Shown piece by piece: positions 20,234 to 29,418 of a stretch of 29,418 nucleotides of DNA; position 1 is the first letter of the stretch; the number at the start of each line of letters is the position of its first letter. The notes under the pieces were generated by a model. It was not told the DNA's origin and searched no databases. It saw only the letters and a program-made list of their open reading frames with translations. The translations under genes were made by a program, and so were the position numbers. Origin of the DNA: Collybiopsis luxurians FD-317 M1. Taxonomy: Eukaryota > Basidiomycota > Agaricomycetes > Agaricales > Omphalotaceae. The DNA lies in assembly GCA_000827265.1 (NCBI GenBank), contig KN834760.1:286822-316239 (forward strand), given 5' to 3'.

Positions 20234-20443
20234 TCAAACCAATTTATCGGTGTTTTTGAATGCGAACTCGATGTATTCGACTACTGCATGACATTGCTAT
20301 TGATATAGGTTAGCAAAACTACAACTAGATGAGAGAACCGGGCGACATACGAATTTTGTTTGAATGTTCAGAATGCGCACCGTGCGAGACTCGGCCAAGT
20401 ACAGTGCTGAGTTTGATTTGAGCATCTTGGGAGCAGAAGGCAT
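20234..20443 (-). pseudogene. Gene 2, right copy: short remnant
   Basis: Exon 1 is 20443-20351 (MPSAPKMLKSNSALYLAE...), the intron 20350-20297 (gtatgt...aatag, phase 0) and exon 2 20296-20234, ending in TGA after QCHAVVEYIEFAFKN. The position, the intron and the start of exon 2 correspond to gene 2 of the left module (191 residues), but only about 51 residues are coded here. No trace of the remaining 140 residues is visible before the KDZ promoter. It is either a truncated copy or a diverged short form. Confidence 0.4.
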
Positions 20444-20501
20444 AGCGTCGGGAAGTGCTTTGGGTAGCGAAAGAACAGAATCCAGGTACTTTTGAAAGGA
20501 G

Positions 20502-20509
20502 TTTATATA
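20502..20509 (-). promoter_or_regulatory. TATA-like box of gene 2 right
   Basis: GTATATAAAC on the minus strand, 46 bp after site g and about 60 bp before the ATG. This spacing is similar to that of sites d and e in the left module. Confidence 0.45.
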
Positions 20510-20554
20510 CGGTGAAAAACAATGTGAAATCAATTCTCGATCAAGCCACCATTA

Positions 20555-20575
20555 TAGTTTAAGGTCATTGCGGAC
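20555..20575 (-). promoter_or_regulatory. Module promoter motif, site g (gene 2 right)
   Basis: On the minus strand, GTCCGCAATGACC then TTAAACTA; the gene 2 ATG is 111 bp downstream at 20443. Confidence 0.7.
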
Positions 20576-20792
20576 CACTAGTACTTATTGACAACTGCAT
20601 TTGGCCATGGAAATTTTGTATCTGAAGGGAGTTTCCATTCAAATTAATTAAATGCAATGACATTGCGAGTTACCACGAGATCAAATTTAAGATACCAGTA
20701 CTATGATAACTGGTAGGTTAAGATACAGTATGCAGATATGACAATAGACTAATCTGTCACTCGAAAATGAGACAGAACTGTACACAAAAAAA

Positions 20793-21442
20793 CTAATAGG
20801 CGAAACATCCTTCGGCTACACTCCAAATTCGACCATCGGGTTTGGTAATTAGAAGCTCTAGGGTGAAAGCCCAAGCATCTACAGCTGCTTGGCAATCGTA
20901 CACATCCTGTAATGTCCAAGCCTTCTTTCCAAATCTCTCCCTGTACCCGAACACCGGGTGGTTGCATTCAAACTCGTCGTCGTCATCCCACATTGCTCAC
21001 AATGTAGATATGAAGTGGAGAAGAATGAGATGGATGCCCTCTAAATCTGTTCGCCAAAGGAATTCGGCAATGATTTCAGGGGATAGAAAGTAATGAGGAG
21101 CATCAGGGAATGACAAGATGAACCCAGTTAGCTCCTCAAAAAGCATGTCCGTCATCGTTTGAGCGACCCTTGGGTTCCGGTATACTGCTTCTTGCCTAAC
21201 CTGGTTAGCATAAGTCCAAATGTCTTTGGCATATGACTCTTGGAAAGAGGGCCAGTAATTGATGAGGCTGCAATCATGATCCAAGACCCATGGCCAGTCG
21301 ATAACAGCAGGACATGTGTTGAGCATCCATTGCTGGAATGGATTGAGTATGAGCTGCGCGGCTCCGATGAGTAAAGGATAGGGTGGAGAAGCAGCCACAA
21401 CCTACTCACCTTCATAAGATTCTTGAGTTGGGTGGAAGACAT
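20793..21442 (-). pseudogene. Gene 1, right copy: small module protein, one in-frame TGA
   Basis: Exon 1 is 21442-21410 (MSSTQLKNLMK), the intron 21409-21333 (77 nt, gtgagt...ttccag) and exon 2 21332-20793, for 191 codons. The conserved blocks NPRVAQTM, ERFGKKAWTLQDVYD and GRIWSVAEGCFAY match the left copy. A TGA at 20999-20997 falls where the left copy has AGG (Arg). I find no clear 21-bp module motif upstream, unlike the left copy; the 142-bp tandem repeat begins 229 bp upstream. Confidence 0.6.
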
Positions 21443-21670
21443 GAATGATAGCGAGGAATAAGAGACAAGCTGCAGGACCTTCAGTATATCGTGAAATTGG
21501 CATTGTTCTGCTTTGTAGCGGTGCGGCCAATGCAAAGGGTAACCCCGATGGCAAAAAAACAAGGAACAATAGGCATAATGTCCAAGATTTGTATATCGGA
21601 GCACAATAAACAGGTGGAAGTATTCAATTTGGGCTGCATGAACGAAGAATAGGTACATGGAGGGATCATG

Positions 21671-21954
21671 GCGGTTCTGGTGACCACGGGAGGGGTTAAG
21701 GGGAGGGGTTACTTCAATTTCCAGTTCGATGCCAGGCCTGCGCTATGATGACGTGGAGAGAGAGGGTCCCCTCTGTCACTGGAAATGACAGCAAGAGCAA
21801 CAGCGATGGTGAGCGGTTCTGGTGACCAGGGGAGGGGTTAAGGGGAGGGGTTACTTCAATTTCTGGTTCGATGCCAGGCCCCACACTGCGACGACGTGGA
21901 GAGAGAGGGTCCCCTCCATCACTGGAAATGACGGCGAGAGCAACAGCGACAGTG
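21671..21954. repeat. 142-bp tandem duplication upstream of gene 1 right
   Basis: Units start at 21671 and 21813 with GCGGTTCTGGTGACCA and both contain GGAGAGAGAGGGTCCCCTC and CACTGGAAATGAC. The copies differ by scattered substitutions, several of them CpG to TpG or CpA. It lies between gene 1 and the foldback. Confidence 0.85.
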
Positions 21955-22005
21955 AGGAGTGGTGTCGCCGCCATCAACAGCGACGACAGCGACAGCAGCA
22001 GGTAC

Positions 22006-22093
22006 GGCGTTGATGGTCTTGCGAGAGTGAAGGAAGGAGCTTTTCCCCCATGGGAAAAACTCCTTCCTTCACTCTCACAAGACCATCATCGCC
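22006..22093. repeat. Foldback (perfect-centre inverted repeat) in the right module
   Basis: The arms 22006-22050 and 22051-22093 pair almost throughout around a CCCATGGG centre with no real loop. The outer ends GATGGTCTTG...CAAGACCATC match those of the left foldback (6761-6998), and weaker pairing extends to about 21995 and 22107. Two of the arm mismatches are C/T at a CpG or neighbouring C. Confidence 0.85.
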
Positions 22094-22229
22094 GTAGTAC
22101 TGCTCATTGGTAAGTCGTGCAGTGCAATGGATAGAGGGCGGGAGACATTAGATACAATGGGGAAATATACCTTGACGACACTGAGAACATCTGAAGGATG
22201 TAAAGTGAGCCTGAGAATGAGCTAAAAGA

Positions 22230-22258
22230 GAAAAAATACGGAGAGAGACCATGTTGGT
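22230..22258 (+). promoter_or_regulatory. Conserved block upstream of gene B (right)
   Basis: ACGGAGAGAGACCATGTTGG preceded by an A-run; it corresponds to the block at 6567-6594 upstream of the left gene B. Its function is not known. Confidence 0.3.
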
Positions 22259-22376
22259 CAATTCCAGCATGCTCCCCCTCTGTATGTTTTCTGTCTAGAC
22301 ACCATGCTGACCCGCCTTCCTTTCAGATTCCATCAGATGTCATATCCCGCCCCCTCAACATCTAATCCCAAGCAAG

Positions 22377-22983
22377 ATGAGTTCGAAAAGGCAGAACATA
22401 TTCCTTATCTGACACACATTTTCTGATCTCAGTTCCGTTTCTCATTATACAAGAAACTTTGCACAGGAGGGCGCTCAAACGTAGTAGCAAAAACTCCAAT
22501 CTGTTCATTTTAGGAGAGGCCAAAGAAGATGATGATGAGGAAGAGTACAGACTTCCTGATGGACTGGCTTGGGGGAAGAAGGAGGATAATGCGTATGATG
22601 AACACTTAGCGAAGGAGCTTCATCAGTACGCCTCCGCTGACCTTTCACTCTCTGGGTCCGCAGGCTCCTCTCGTATGATGAAAGATGCCAATGGCTTTTG
22701 GATCCCCTCTCTCTTTGACGACATTGAGGCACGGTATATTCACTCGCATGGACCTGGATACCACAAAATTGCGTCTCCTACTCCCGCACCTCTTACACCA
22801 GATGAAACTGCAATTGAGGATATAACCATCTGTCCAAATCTGGTCTATCCTCTATCCCCTACCCCAGAAATCCCTTTCGAATTTCCTGAGGTTCTTGGAA
22901 AAGCCATTGCAGAGCAGGAAGGTGAAGAAGAACAGGGAGGGGAGGAGAAGGAAGAGGATGAGGAGGAGGAGGAGGAGGAGGAG

Positions 22984-23014
<31 letters not shown>

Positions 23015-25874
23015 GCTATTTCTTTGAAGCAGAACCGGAAACCGACTTGGATCCCACTCTGGCTGCTTTCTATGAGCAGCTTCGACAAATTCAATATGAA
23101 CATCCAGGTCCTACGTTTCTACAGAACTTCACCGTTTTTCATGTACGATGCCATGTGAGTACTTATATCAGTATTATATGAAAATCAAACTGAATGACAG
23201 AGATAGAAAGGTTTTGAGAAGCAAATTATCAAAACCATCTGTAACGACATTCTCAAAAACAACCCTAACCTACACGACCCTCATGCTACGACAGTGCCCA
23301 ACTGTTTGATCCTCACAGCTTTTCCGTCTCATCGTCGAGGGTGGTTATATATCATGGCCAGGAATATGTTCAAATCAAACACACGTCAATGGTTTCTATT
23401 TTCCACGCTATCCTCTCATCACAGCCTCCGCTTCCTCCATAACCATGTCGCTAAAGGGGAAGGAGAGAGCAGTTGTATCCACTAACGAGGATGATCCTTC
23501 TTCTCCGAGATTATGAGTCCAGGTATTCTCCAAAGTCCCCACCCTGCAACACTCAATGCGGCTAGAGATGCCTGTCCATTATGCTGTCGCTGGTGTTAGT
23601 CCGGAACATGATCCCAAGCTAAGCACTCAACAAAAATTCTGCCCTGGGGACTGGGTACGCATCAAAGGTGGTTACAATAACCAGGATATTGCTCTGGTGG
23701 TCACGCCAGATCTGTGGCTAGACTATCATTCAACCCATATCCCCCTCCTTCTGCTACCCCGCCTTGCAAGAAGCCAAGCTGATGCAGTTTGATACATGGC
23801 CAGCGATAATCTGCGTCCTCCTCCTCTGCCGTTCTTTTTCAATGAGGCCATTGGTCTTGCCGAGGAGATGAACTTCAAAGTCGAAATGCTCAACTGCTAC
23901 AATAATACATGCTCAAAGCCCTATCCGTGCAGTCATCTTCGGGGGTTTTTATACAATGACATGCTATTCCGTGGAGGCCTTATGGCCTCAGAACAAAAGG
24001 CTCGGCGTATATCTGCTGCTCCCTCAACCGTAGATCCCAACATCTTTGAATACTTTGCACAATCCCAACATCCTGCCATACGAGGATCATGGCTCCATAT
24101 GCCCATTCCATCTACGTGGTGCTTTTCGATAGGCGAGGAGGTTCACATCTTCGAACCATTTGGACATGAGTATACAGGCCCACTTTTACCACAATCCTAT
24201 CACAGCTCTGTTGGCCTCATCAAGTCTGTTGAATCCATGTCTTGTGAGGTCACTTTTGGCCTCAAAGTTTTTTCCCTTCCCACCGTTCTACTGCAGAAAA
24301 ACTTCAGCAACATGAGCATCGTCTGTATACCAAGTATCAGCGGCCTCGGTTTGGTACTAGCAACTGATCCCTTGAACTGTTCTGCATCTGTACTTTTGAA
24401 CAATGCGACTGTCCAGCGGCTAGAACAACAGCGCAATGAGGACTTTGTCACCCGTTCCCTGCATAATGGACTTTTCACTGCAGCACCAATTGAGCCTGTT
24501 CAGAGCTTTACTCTGAACTCTGTGTACAATGCTCCGTCCTCCACTGCCATCGGTGACATTTCATCTTCCCTAGCTTCAATGATGCAGCTGACTCCTTCCC
24601 AAAACTTGTCCCCGACTGAATCACCACCAGATTTACACATGCGCCGGGCTCCGTGGATGGGTACGCATGTTATTGTGATGAAACACCCTATGAGGAAAGG
24701 CTACCAGGGTGTAGTTCTTGATGTTCAACAGGATGACAGCCGCGTCAGTGGTTTGGCTGTATATGTTCACTATGATGTCATGACAGCCGGAGATGAATGG
24801 CTGGACTACGACTTGGTTTGAAATGCTGAGTAAGTTCATTTATCCCCTTGCATTTATCTTCTCATGTCACTAACATTTCTAATAAGATCTCTGCAGTTTC
24901 TACATGACTCGAAATTCTCTGGACTAGACAACTATTACTGTTTCCACTCAGGTTATACCCCTACATATACAAGCGTTCAATCTGCTGCCATTCTCACACA
25001 TGACATTCGGCAACATGCTAATCTGCTTTTCGACAAGGTGGTAGAGGCTGATGCTAAGGAGTACGAGACGCAACTCAGGGGTCTGCTTCTTTTGGATCCA
25101 CCACCACCAGACAAGTGGATTCTTAGTCCTGTATGGTGTCTGTCTTTGCATGATCTGGAATTTAACATTATAATTCACCATGGCCCACATGCTAGCCCAT
25201 GGGATCAGCTTGTCTATCTCGTCCTATCTGATGGTAGACTTCAAGTTTGCATGTCTCTAAACCAAAAGGACAAGAGAAGAAGCAGATATGTCGAAATCCA
25301 TGCAGAAGACATTTGCAATATTCCTCCAGGTGGGATGCATACCAATGCGGTCAGCCAGAAGGCCTACAATGCGAGGGGCCTCTATCTCATTGCTGATGCT
25401 GACAAGGTCAGTCTGCACCATCATGTCGGCAGGCTTGTATGTAGAGTCAGCGATGTAGCCCACGACGACGCTGGAAATTTGATCGCTGGCGACAGCATGT
25501 ATCTTGTTCAGAGAGTCAACCTTTGCCCAATACTGGGACAAATAGGCTACGACAAGGAAGTAATGGTTGAGGAGGAGCCATTTGCAATTCACTACTTGTT
25601 CCTCCTGCTTGTTCATCTTTCCGCAACTTTAAATGCTGCCGGTAACAAGAAAATGTACGAGATCAGGACAAAGCACGGTGGCTGGACATTGCCGCCGGAT
25701 GAACCAGACAGTGAGGGAAAGATTCAGAATGCGAAACAGAAGAAGGCAGAAGTGGTTGCAAGTGTCGGTGGACTAGCCGATTGAATCGAGAGGGCCCAGT
25801 TAGGCAGACATCAAACTCCCCCTCCTCCCCCGCAACCTGGGCCTGTCAATTGGGATAGTGTTTCACTTATCTAA
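22377..25874 (+). pseudogene. Gene B, right copy: Spt5-like NGN/KOW protein, disrupted
   Basis: The ATG at 22377 (MSSKRQN) matches the short first exon of the left copy, but no clean donor follows: the base after AAC gives CATATT where CGTATT would make one. From about 22467 the frame is open to 23154, then come intron 23155-23206, exon 23207-24829, intron 24830-24886 (with CTAAC) and exon 24887-25874. The acidic run is a long GAG/GAA tract near 22950-23020. The NGN-like segment is HRRGWLYIMARNM, and KOW-like segments are GDWVRIKGGYNNQDIALV, IGEEVHIFEPFGHEYTGP and KHPMRKGYQGVVLDV. TGA stops lie at 23514, 23790, 24819 and 25782, and a deletion near 23382 shifts the frame. It ends PPPPPQPGPVNWDSVSLI, as the left copy does. 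The role is inferred only from the Spt5-like domain order. Confidence 0.6.
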
Positions 25875-26108
25875 AGTCTCTGTTGTACATGGTTGCTCTC
25901 CCTTATGGACCCGCAGACTTCATTTTAGATATTTCTCATGTTGTACTCGTTATCCTACATGTTGTGTACTCTAATTTTGCATGTAGATATATTTGTTCTA
26001 CCGTCGCTAATGGTACGCAATTACACAGATTGTTCTGTCTTTCCCTTGACAGAATGTTTAAGAATCTCCAGCAGCTTTAGAATCATTCGTAAGAGAGGAA
26101 GGCTCCTT

Positions 26109-26129
26109 GTCTGAGATGATGTTAAACTA
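26109..26129 (+). promoter_or_regulatory. Module promoter motif, site h (gene A right)
   Basis: GTCTGAGATGATG then TTAAACTA; it is closest to sites a and b, which precede the other gene A. The ATG is 161 bp downstream at 26291. Confidence 0.6.
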
Positions 26130-26290
26130 CTATGCGGACATTGCAGGAAGGCCAGCACTTGTTAAGCAAATGAAGAAAAAACAAAAATGCTATTGTTCGT
26201 TTTTCCCGCTTGTTGGTTACAGCACGCACTTAATAAAGTTCTCTTCTTTTCAGTTAATATCATTCGCTTTGCATCTGAATCCATTTCACA

Positions 26291-29132
26291 ATGAGCAACT
26301 CCCCCAAACGTACCACTCGTGCTGCGAGGAGACAAATCGAAATTGCAGGGGCTCGTACCAGAGGTCAGCTACGATGAGCCTGTTCTGGTAGCCTCACGCC
26401 ACTCAAAAAGCAGTCTATGGCGGCCAAGCCACCATCTACTCAAGCCACAAGGCGACATTTGAAGAAAAGTCTATTCATGGATCATGTTTTGATACCTCAA
26501 TTGGAGCTTTTGGTCCACAATAATCTAGTCTCACTGGACTCTACAACTCTGGATGGCGATTCCACTGAACTCAATGCAAGGAATACTGGTATGTGATGAT
26601 TGAGTTCATTAGGCTATGTTAGTGACAACGGTCCCATATAGATATAGAATTGAGATCTCCATCACATAGGACAAGGCAAAAAACTTTCCGCCCTAATTTT
26701 GGTCCACCTTTGCAAGCTCTAGAAGACTCTGCATCCCGCCCGCCCTGTTCCAGCCCTGCGCCCAGGACAGTCCAAACAGCCACTACATTCCAGGAACCTG
26801 TTCACTCTGCCAGTCTTATGTTTGTCAATCCTAATCCTGATTTACGCACCCCCACGATTGGACATGATGCTTACCATCCCGGTCTCAAATTCAACATTAC
26901 CCTCTTTACCTCTATGATCAACACTGCGTATCGAGCTTGGAACCAGAATTGGGCACTGACAAATGCAGTCACTGACTGTATCAACACAGTTTACAGGCTG
27001 CCCTCTGTTCAATCCTCGGACAAATTGAGTGCCTTCAAAAACAGAGAACTCCTTTGTCGATGTGTGCTCAAAATGGCGATCAAAAAATACAAAGCTATTG
27101 TTGACCTTTTACCGCCGCCAGATAGCCCCCCATTGGTCAAGCCTTTTGCAGGTTGCGGCTTGCAACCATATACTCCCTCGAGAGCAAGGGAGTTATCTGA
27201 AACCATTTCAGAGGGGTTTGCTACAAAGGATGTTTCACCCACACCAGGACCCTCAACATGGCGTCCGTTCTCCACCATGCCCCTGGCTTCAAGCCCTCTT
27301 CCACCATCCTCTCCAACTCCAGCTGGGCTGTCAGTTCGGCCCCGCCGAACAGGGTATACTATCAGCAAGCAAGGTGTGGAGGGAGAGGAGTATGAAGGTG
27401 ACTGGGAGGAAGAAGAGGACAAAGCGGAAGAAGAGACACTGCCTCCACCTCCATTTCCCAAAAGGTGTGTCAAGACCAACAGATGATGCCTTCCTCCAGT
27501 TCAACAGGGTGAGGAGAGGGAGGAGCTCTCTCCACCTCCAAAAATTTGCACAAAGGACACCGAACAATGCCTGTCTTCTCAGCAGGAGCAGGAGCAGGAT
27601 ATTCCTCCACCACTGCCTCCTAGCAAGCTAACAAAGGGAAAGGGAAAGGGGCGACATCTTTCTCCTGTCCAGGAGGAGGAGGACAACGACGGCAATGACT
27701 CAGACTCTGAGGAGAGACATCCTCATCAACCTGCTCAACACTCCCCCCCCGACAGCCACCTCCCGATGCTTCTGGTTCACGCAATCCCAAATCCACCACT
27801 ACTCCCAAAGAACCTTCAAACCAAAGCGGAGAGTCAAGTGGAGGTTCTCAACAGTGTCCACCTACATCTGGGGATGAAGAAAGGTCAAGTGACGAGGAAG
27901 GATCACACCCGGAAAACAGTGACCGATGTCGAGGAAAATTTCGCACTGAAACGCTTCAGGAAGCACGTCTTGCAGTAGAATCATTTGATCAAACTCTTCG
28001 AGAGATTGCTCAGAAGGCAGGCCACTCTGAAGTTGCATTAAAGAATGCGATGGGACTGACCATGAAGAATCCTCGTAATCATAACATGTGGAATATCTAC
28101 CAGCACTTTGCCACAGCCGAGGATGGGTTAAATATGCAGAAAGATGAAGGGCAATCCGCGGCGGAATTTACTGCAATTTTACGCGATGTGTACCAGAGGA
28201 CACTTGATCTGCCGGAAAGGGAGAGAGATGAAGTACTCGCCGGTTTGTGGAAGTACTATGACTCGAAGATGGCAACCCATGTCGCCGGTATTTGAGCAGA
28301 GGGACTTTCAGAAGCAAAACTCTTGAAGTTCGCTAAAGGATTTATCTCGAGAGTGTGTGCTCCATTTGTGAGCTTGCTTGATAGTGTACTCACTTGTTTC
28401 TGTAGGCACAGATGACTTACAAGACATACCAACTGTCTGTTTTTGGATGGGTGGTGGATCCGGTGAGTGGAAAAGCTGTTCAATGGGGGGCAGATCCATT
28501 GTTTGAGGGAATGAAAAACTCGAATGCCACTGCGATGAGGCTACAGTGTGCAGATTATGGGTCTATGATACACATCCAACACATGCGTTTGGGTCAGGAG
28601 GGGATGCTTCCACCAGAGAAACAGCACCTAGTTGACTCGTACTCAGAAAGCCGATTGTGGATACGCAGTGCAGCAAGAGATATTTTTTTGATTCTACTTC
28701 ATAAGTTTGACAATCGTTCAACATTCGCAGTGGAAATCTCATTTATGGCTCACAGGCGATCTATGTCCCGACGACAATATCAAACAAATGAAATGGGGTG
28801 ATAACTTCGCGGATCTGTGCTACAAGCATCAAGTTACTCTCGTGAATTGGCCAAAGGGCACCCGAATTCCTGGTTTCCCGGGCAAGTCGAATGGGCTCTC
28901 GGAGATCATGAAGCTTCCTTTGAATATTCTGAAATGCATAGTGAAGGACCGCATCAACTATTGGAAATCACAATTGAAGGATCTCACGAAACAGGCAGAC
29001 GCTATGTCTTTGTATGAGGATGATAGCTTGGATGAAGAGGACAATCTATCTGTGACCAGCATTTCACTCGATGAGGACCAGCTCATCCGTTTTGTTGCAT
29101 GGACAGATGGTGATATGCTGACTCTGGGCTAA
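26291..29132 (+). pseudogene. Gene A, right copy: large acidic proline-rich module protein, disrupted
   Basis: Exon 1 is 26291-26588, the intron 26589-26641, exon 2 26642-28352, then intron 28353-28405 and a last exon to 29132. The first intron has the same position and phase as in the left copy. The N-terminus is basic (RTTRAARRQIEIAGARTRG) and the middle Pro/Ser-rich and acidic. The block NHNMWNIYQHFATAEDG aligns with the left NVWNQFQHF block. The C-terminus, absent from the left window edge, has FGWVVDPVSGKAVQWGAD and a VTLVNWPKGTRIPGFPG motif. Damage: TGA at 26375, 27484 and 28293, a frameshift at the C8 run near 27743-27750, and an apparent frameshift near 28685-28706 next to a T7 run. 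The homopolymer shifts could be sequencing errors. The family is not recognised. Confidence 0.55.
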
Positions 29133-29418
29133 GTGCAAAAGTGAATGTGCAATACACACACACACACCAACACCAACACACTCTTAAGTCAAACACTCGA
29201 GTTCAAGGGGGTCTTTTCAAAGTAGAATTCAATATACAATTGCACAGAATACAAATAATAATAGGTTTAACAGATTTTTGCTTCTCGAGTTCTGTAAAAC
29301 TCGGGCCTGCTATGACTTTGCTCTTTCTAACTTTCTTTATCTGAACTGGTACTTCTGAACTAAACTTGAAACAATAACCTTAAGTTTTTAACTGTTACAA
29401 GTTTTCTCTTTCTGTACT
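29133..29418 (+). other. Downstream of gene A, short CA-rich tract, otherwise nothing seen
   Basis: A CACACACA/CCAACA low-complexity tract lies at about 29155-29180; the rest is A/T-rich with no gene, no palindrome array and no module motif. Confidence 0.5.

Noticed and set aside
21860..21885. GGTTCGATGCC, resembling a tRNA T-loop
   Set aside because: It is part of the 142-bp tandem repeat; no acceptor stem or anticodon arm can be formed.
22377..22466. A firm first intron for right gene B
   Set aside because: No GT donor in phase could be found after MSSKRQN; only the homologous start position is supported.
22852..23158. Leucine-rich and arginine-rich frames at 22852-23158
   Set aside because: These are shadows of the GAG/GAA acidic tract of gene B in other frames.

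Overview
The window looks like genomic DNA of a basidiomycete fungus, most likely an agaricomycete. The introns are short (about 47-77 nt), begin GT, end AG and often carry a CTAAC/CTGAC-like branch site. The recognisable transposase belongs to the CxC1-type KDZ (Kyakuja-Dileera-Zisupton) class, which is abundant in mushroom-forming fungi. I see no ordinary housekeeping gene. All but the central 2.7 kb is explained by two diverged copies of one mobile-element-like module.

Layout. The window is a mirror image about a centre near 14.5 kb. Left half: gene A (minus, from 2406 and running off the left edge), gene B (minus, 6473-2917), a foldback repeat (6761-6998), gene 1 (plus, 7462-8121), gene 2 (plus, 8423-9045), KDZ transposase (plus, 9477-12978), and a 31-bp-period palindrome array (13131-13386). 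Right half, inverted: array (16084-16279), KDZ (minus, 19888-16374), gene 2 remnant (20443-20234), gene 1 (21442-20793), foldback (22006-22093), gene B (plus, 22377-25874), gene A (plus, 26291-29132). Each module therefore has a divergent centre: B then A in one direction, gene 1, gene 2 and the transposase in the other. The two KDZ copies share seven exons, five of identical length. B encodes an Spt5-like NGN/KOW protein. Genes 1 and 2 are small paralogues of unknown function. A is a large acidic, proline-rich protein with a conserved C-terminal region of unknown function.

Shared control. A 21-bp motif (core TCCGnAAYGAYnTTAAACTA) lies upstream of A, gene 1, gene 2 and KDZ, always in the same orientation relative to the gene. 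There are eight sites in the window. I found none upstream of B or of the right gene 1.

Condition. Reading frames are largely preserved but interrupted. By hand count the in-frame stops are about 32 TGA, 2 TAA and 0 TAG, with very few frameshifts. Many TGAs sit where the sister copy has arginine, some as CGA. With a lost splice donor and two acidic-to-basic/amide changes, all in likely CpG context, this suggests CpG-directed C-to-T decay, as in methylated transposons. Translation of TGA or RNA editing is not formally excluded.

Centre (13387-16083). This holds low-complexity and repeat DNA: a 136-base N gap flanked by a 240-bp duplication that looks like an assembly artefact, an (AG)n tract, a 101-bp tandem duplication and a 148-bp MITE-like inverted repeat. 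No convincing gene is seen there. No tRNA, rRNA or CRISPR was found. The functions given are from motif reading only; no database search was possible.
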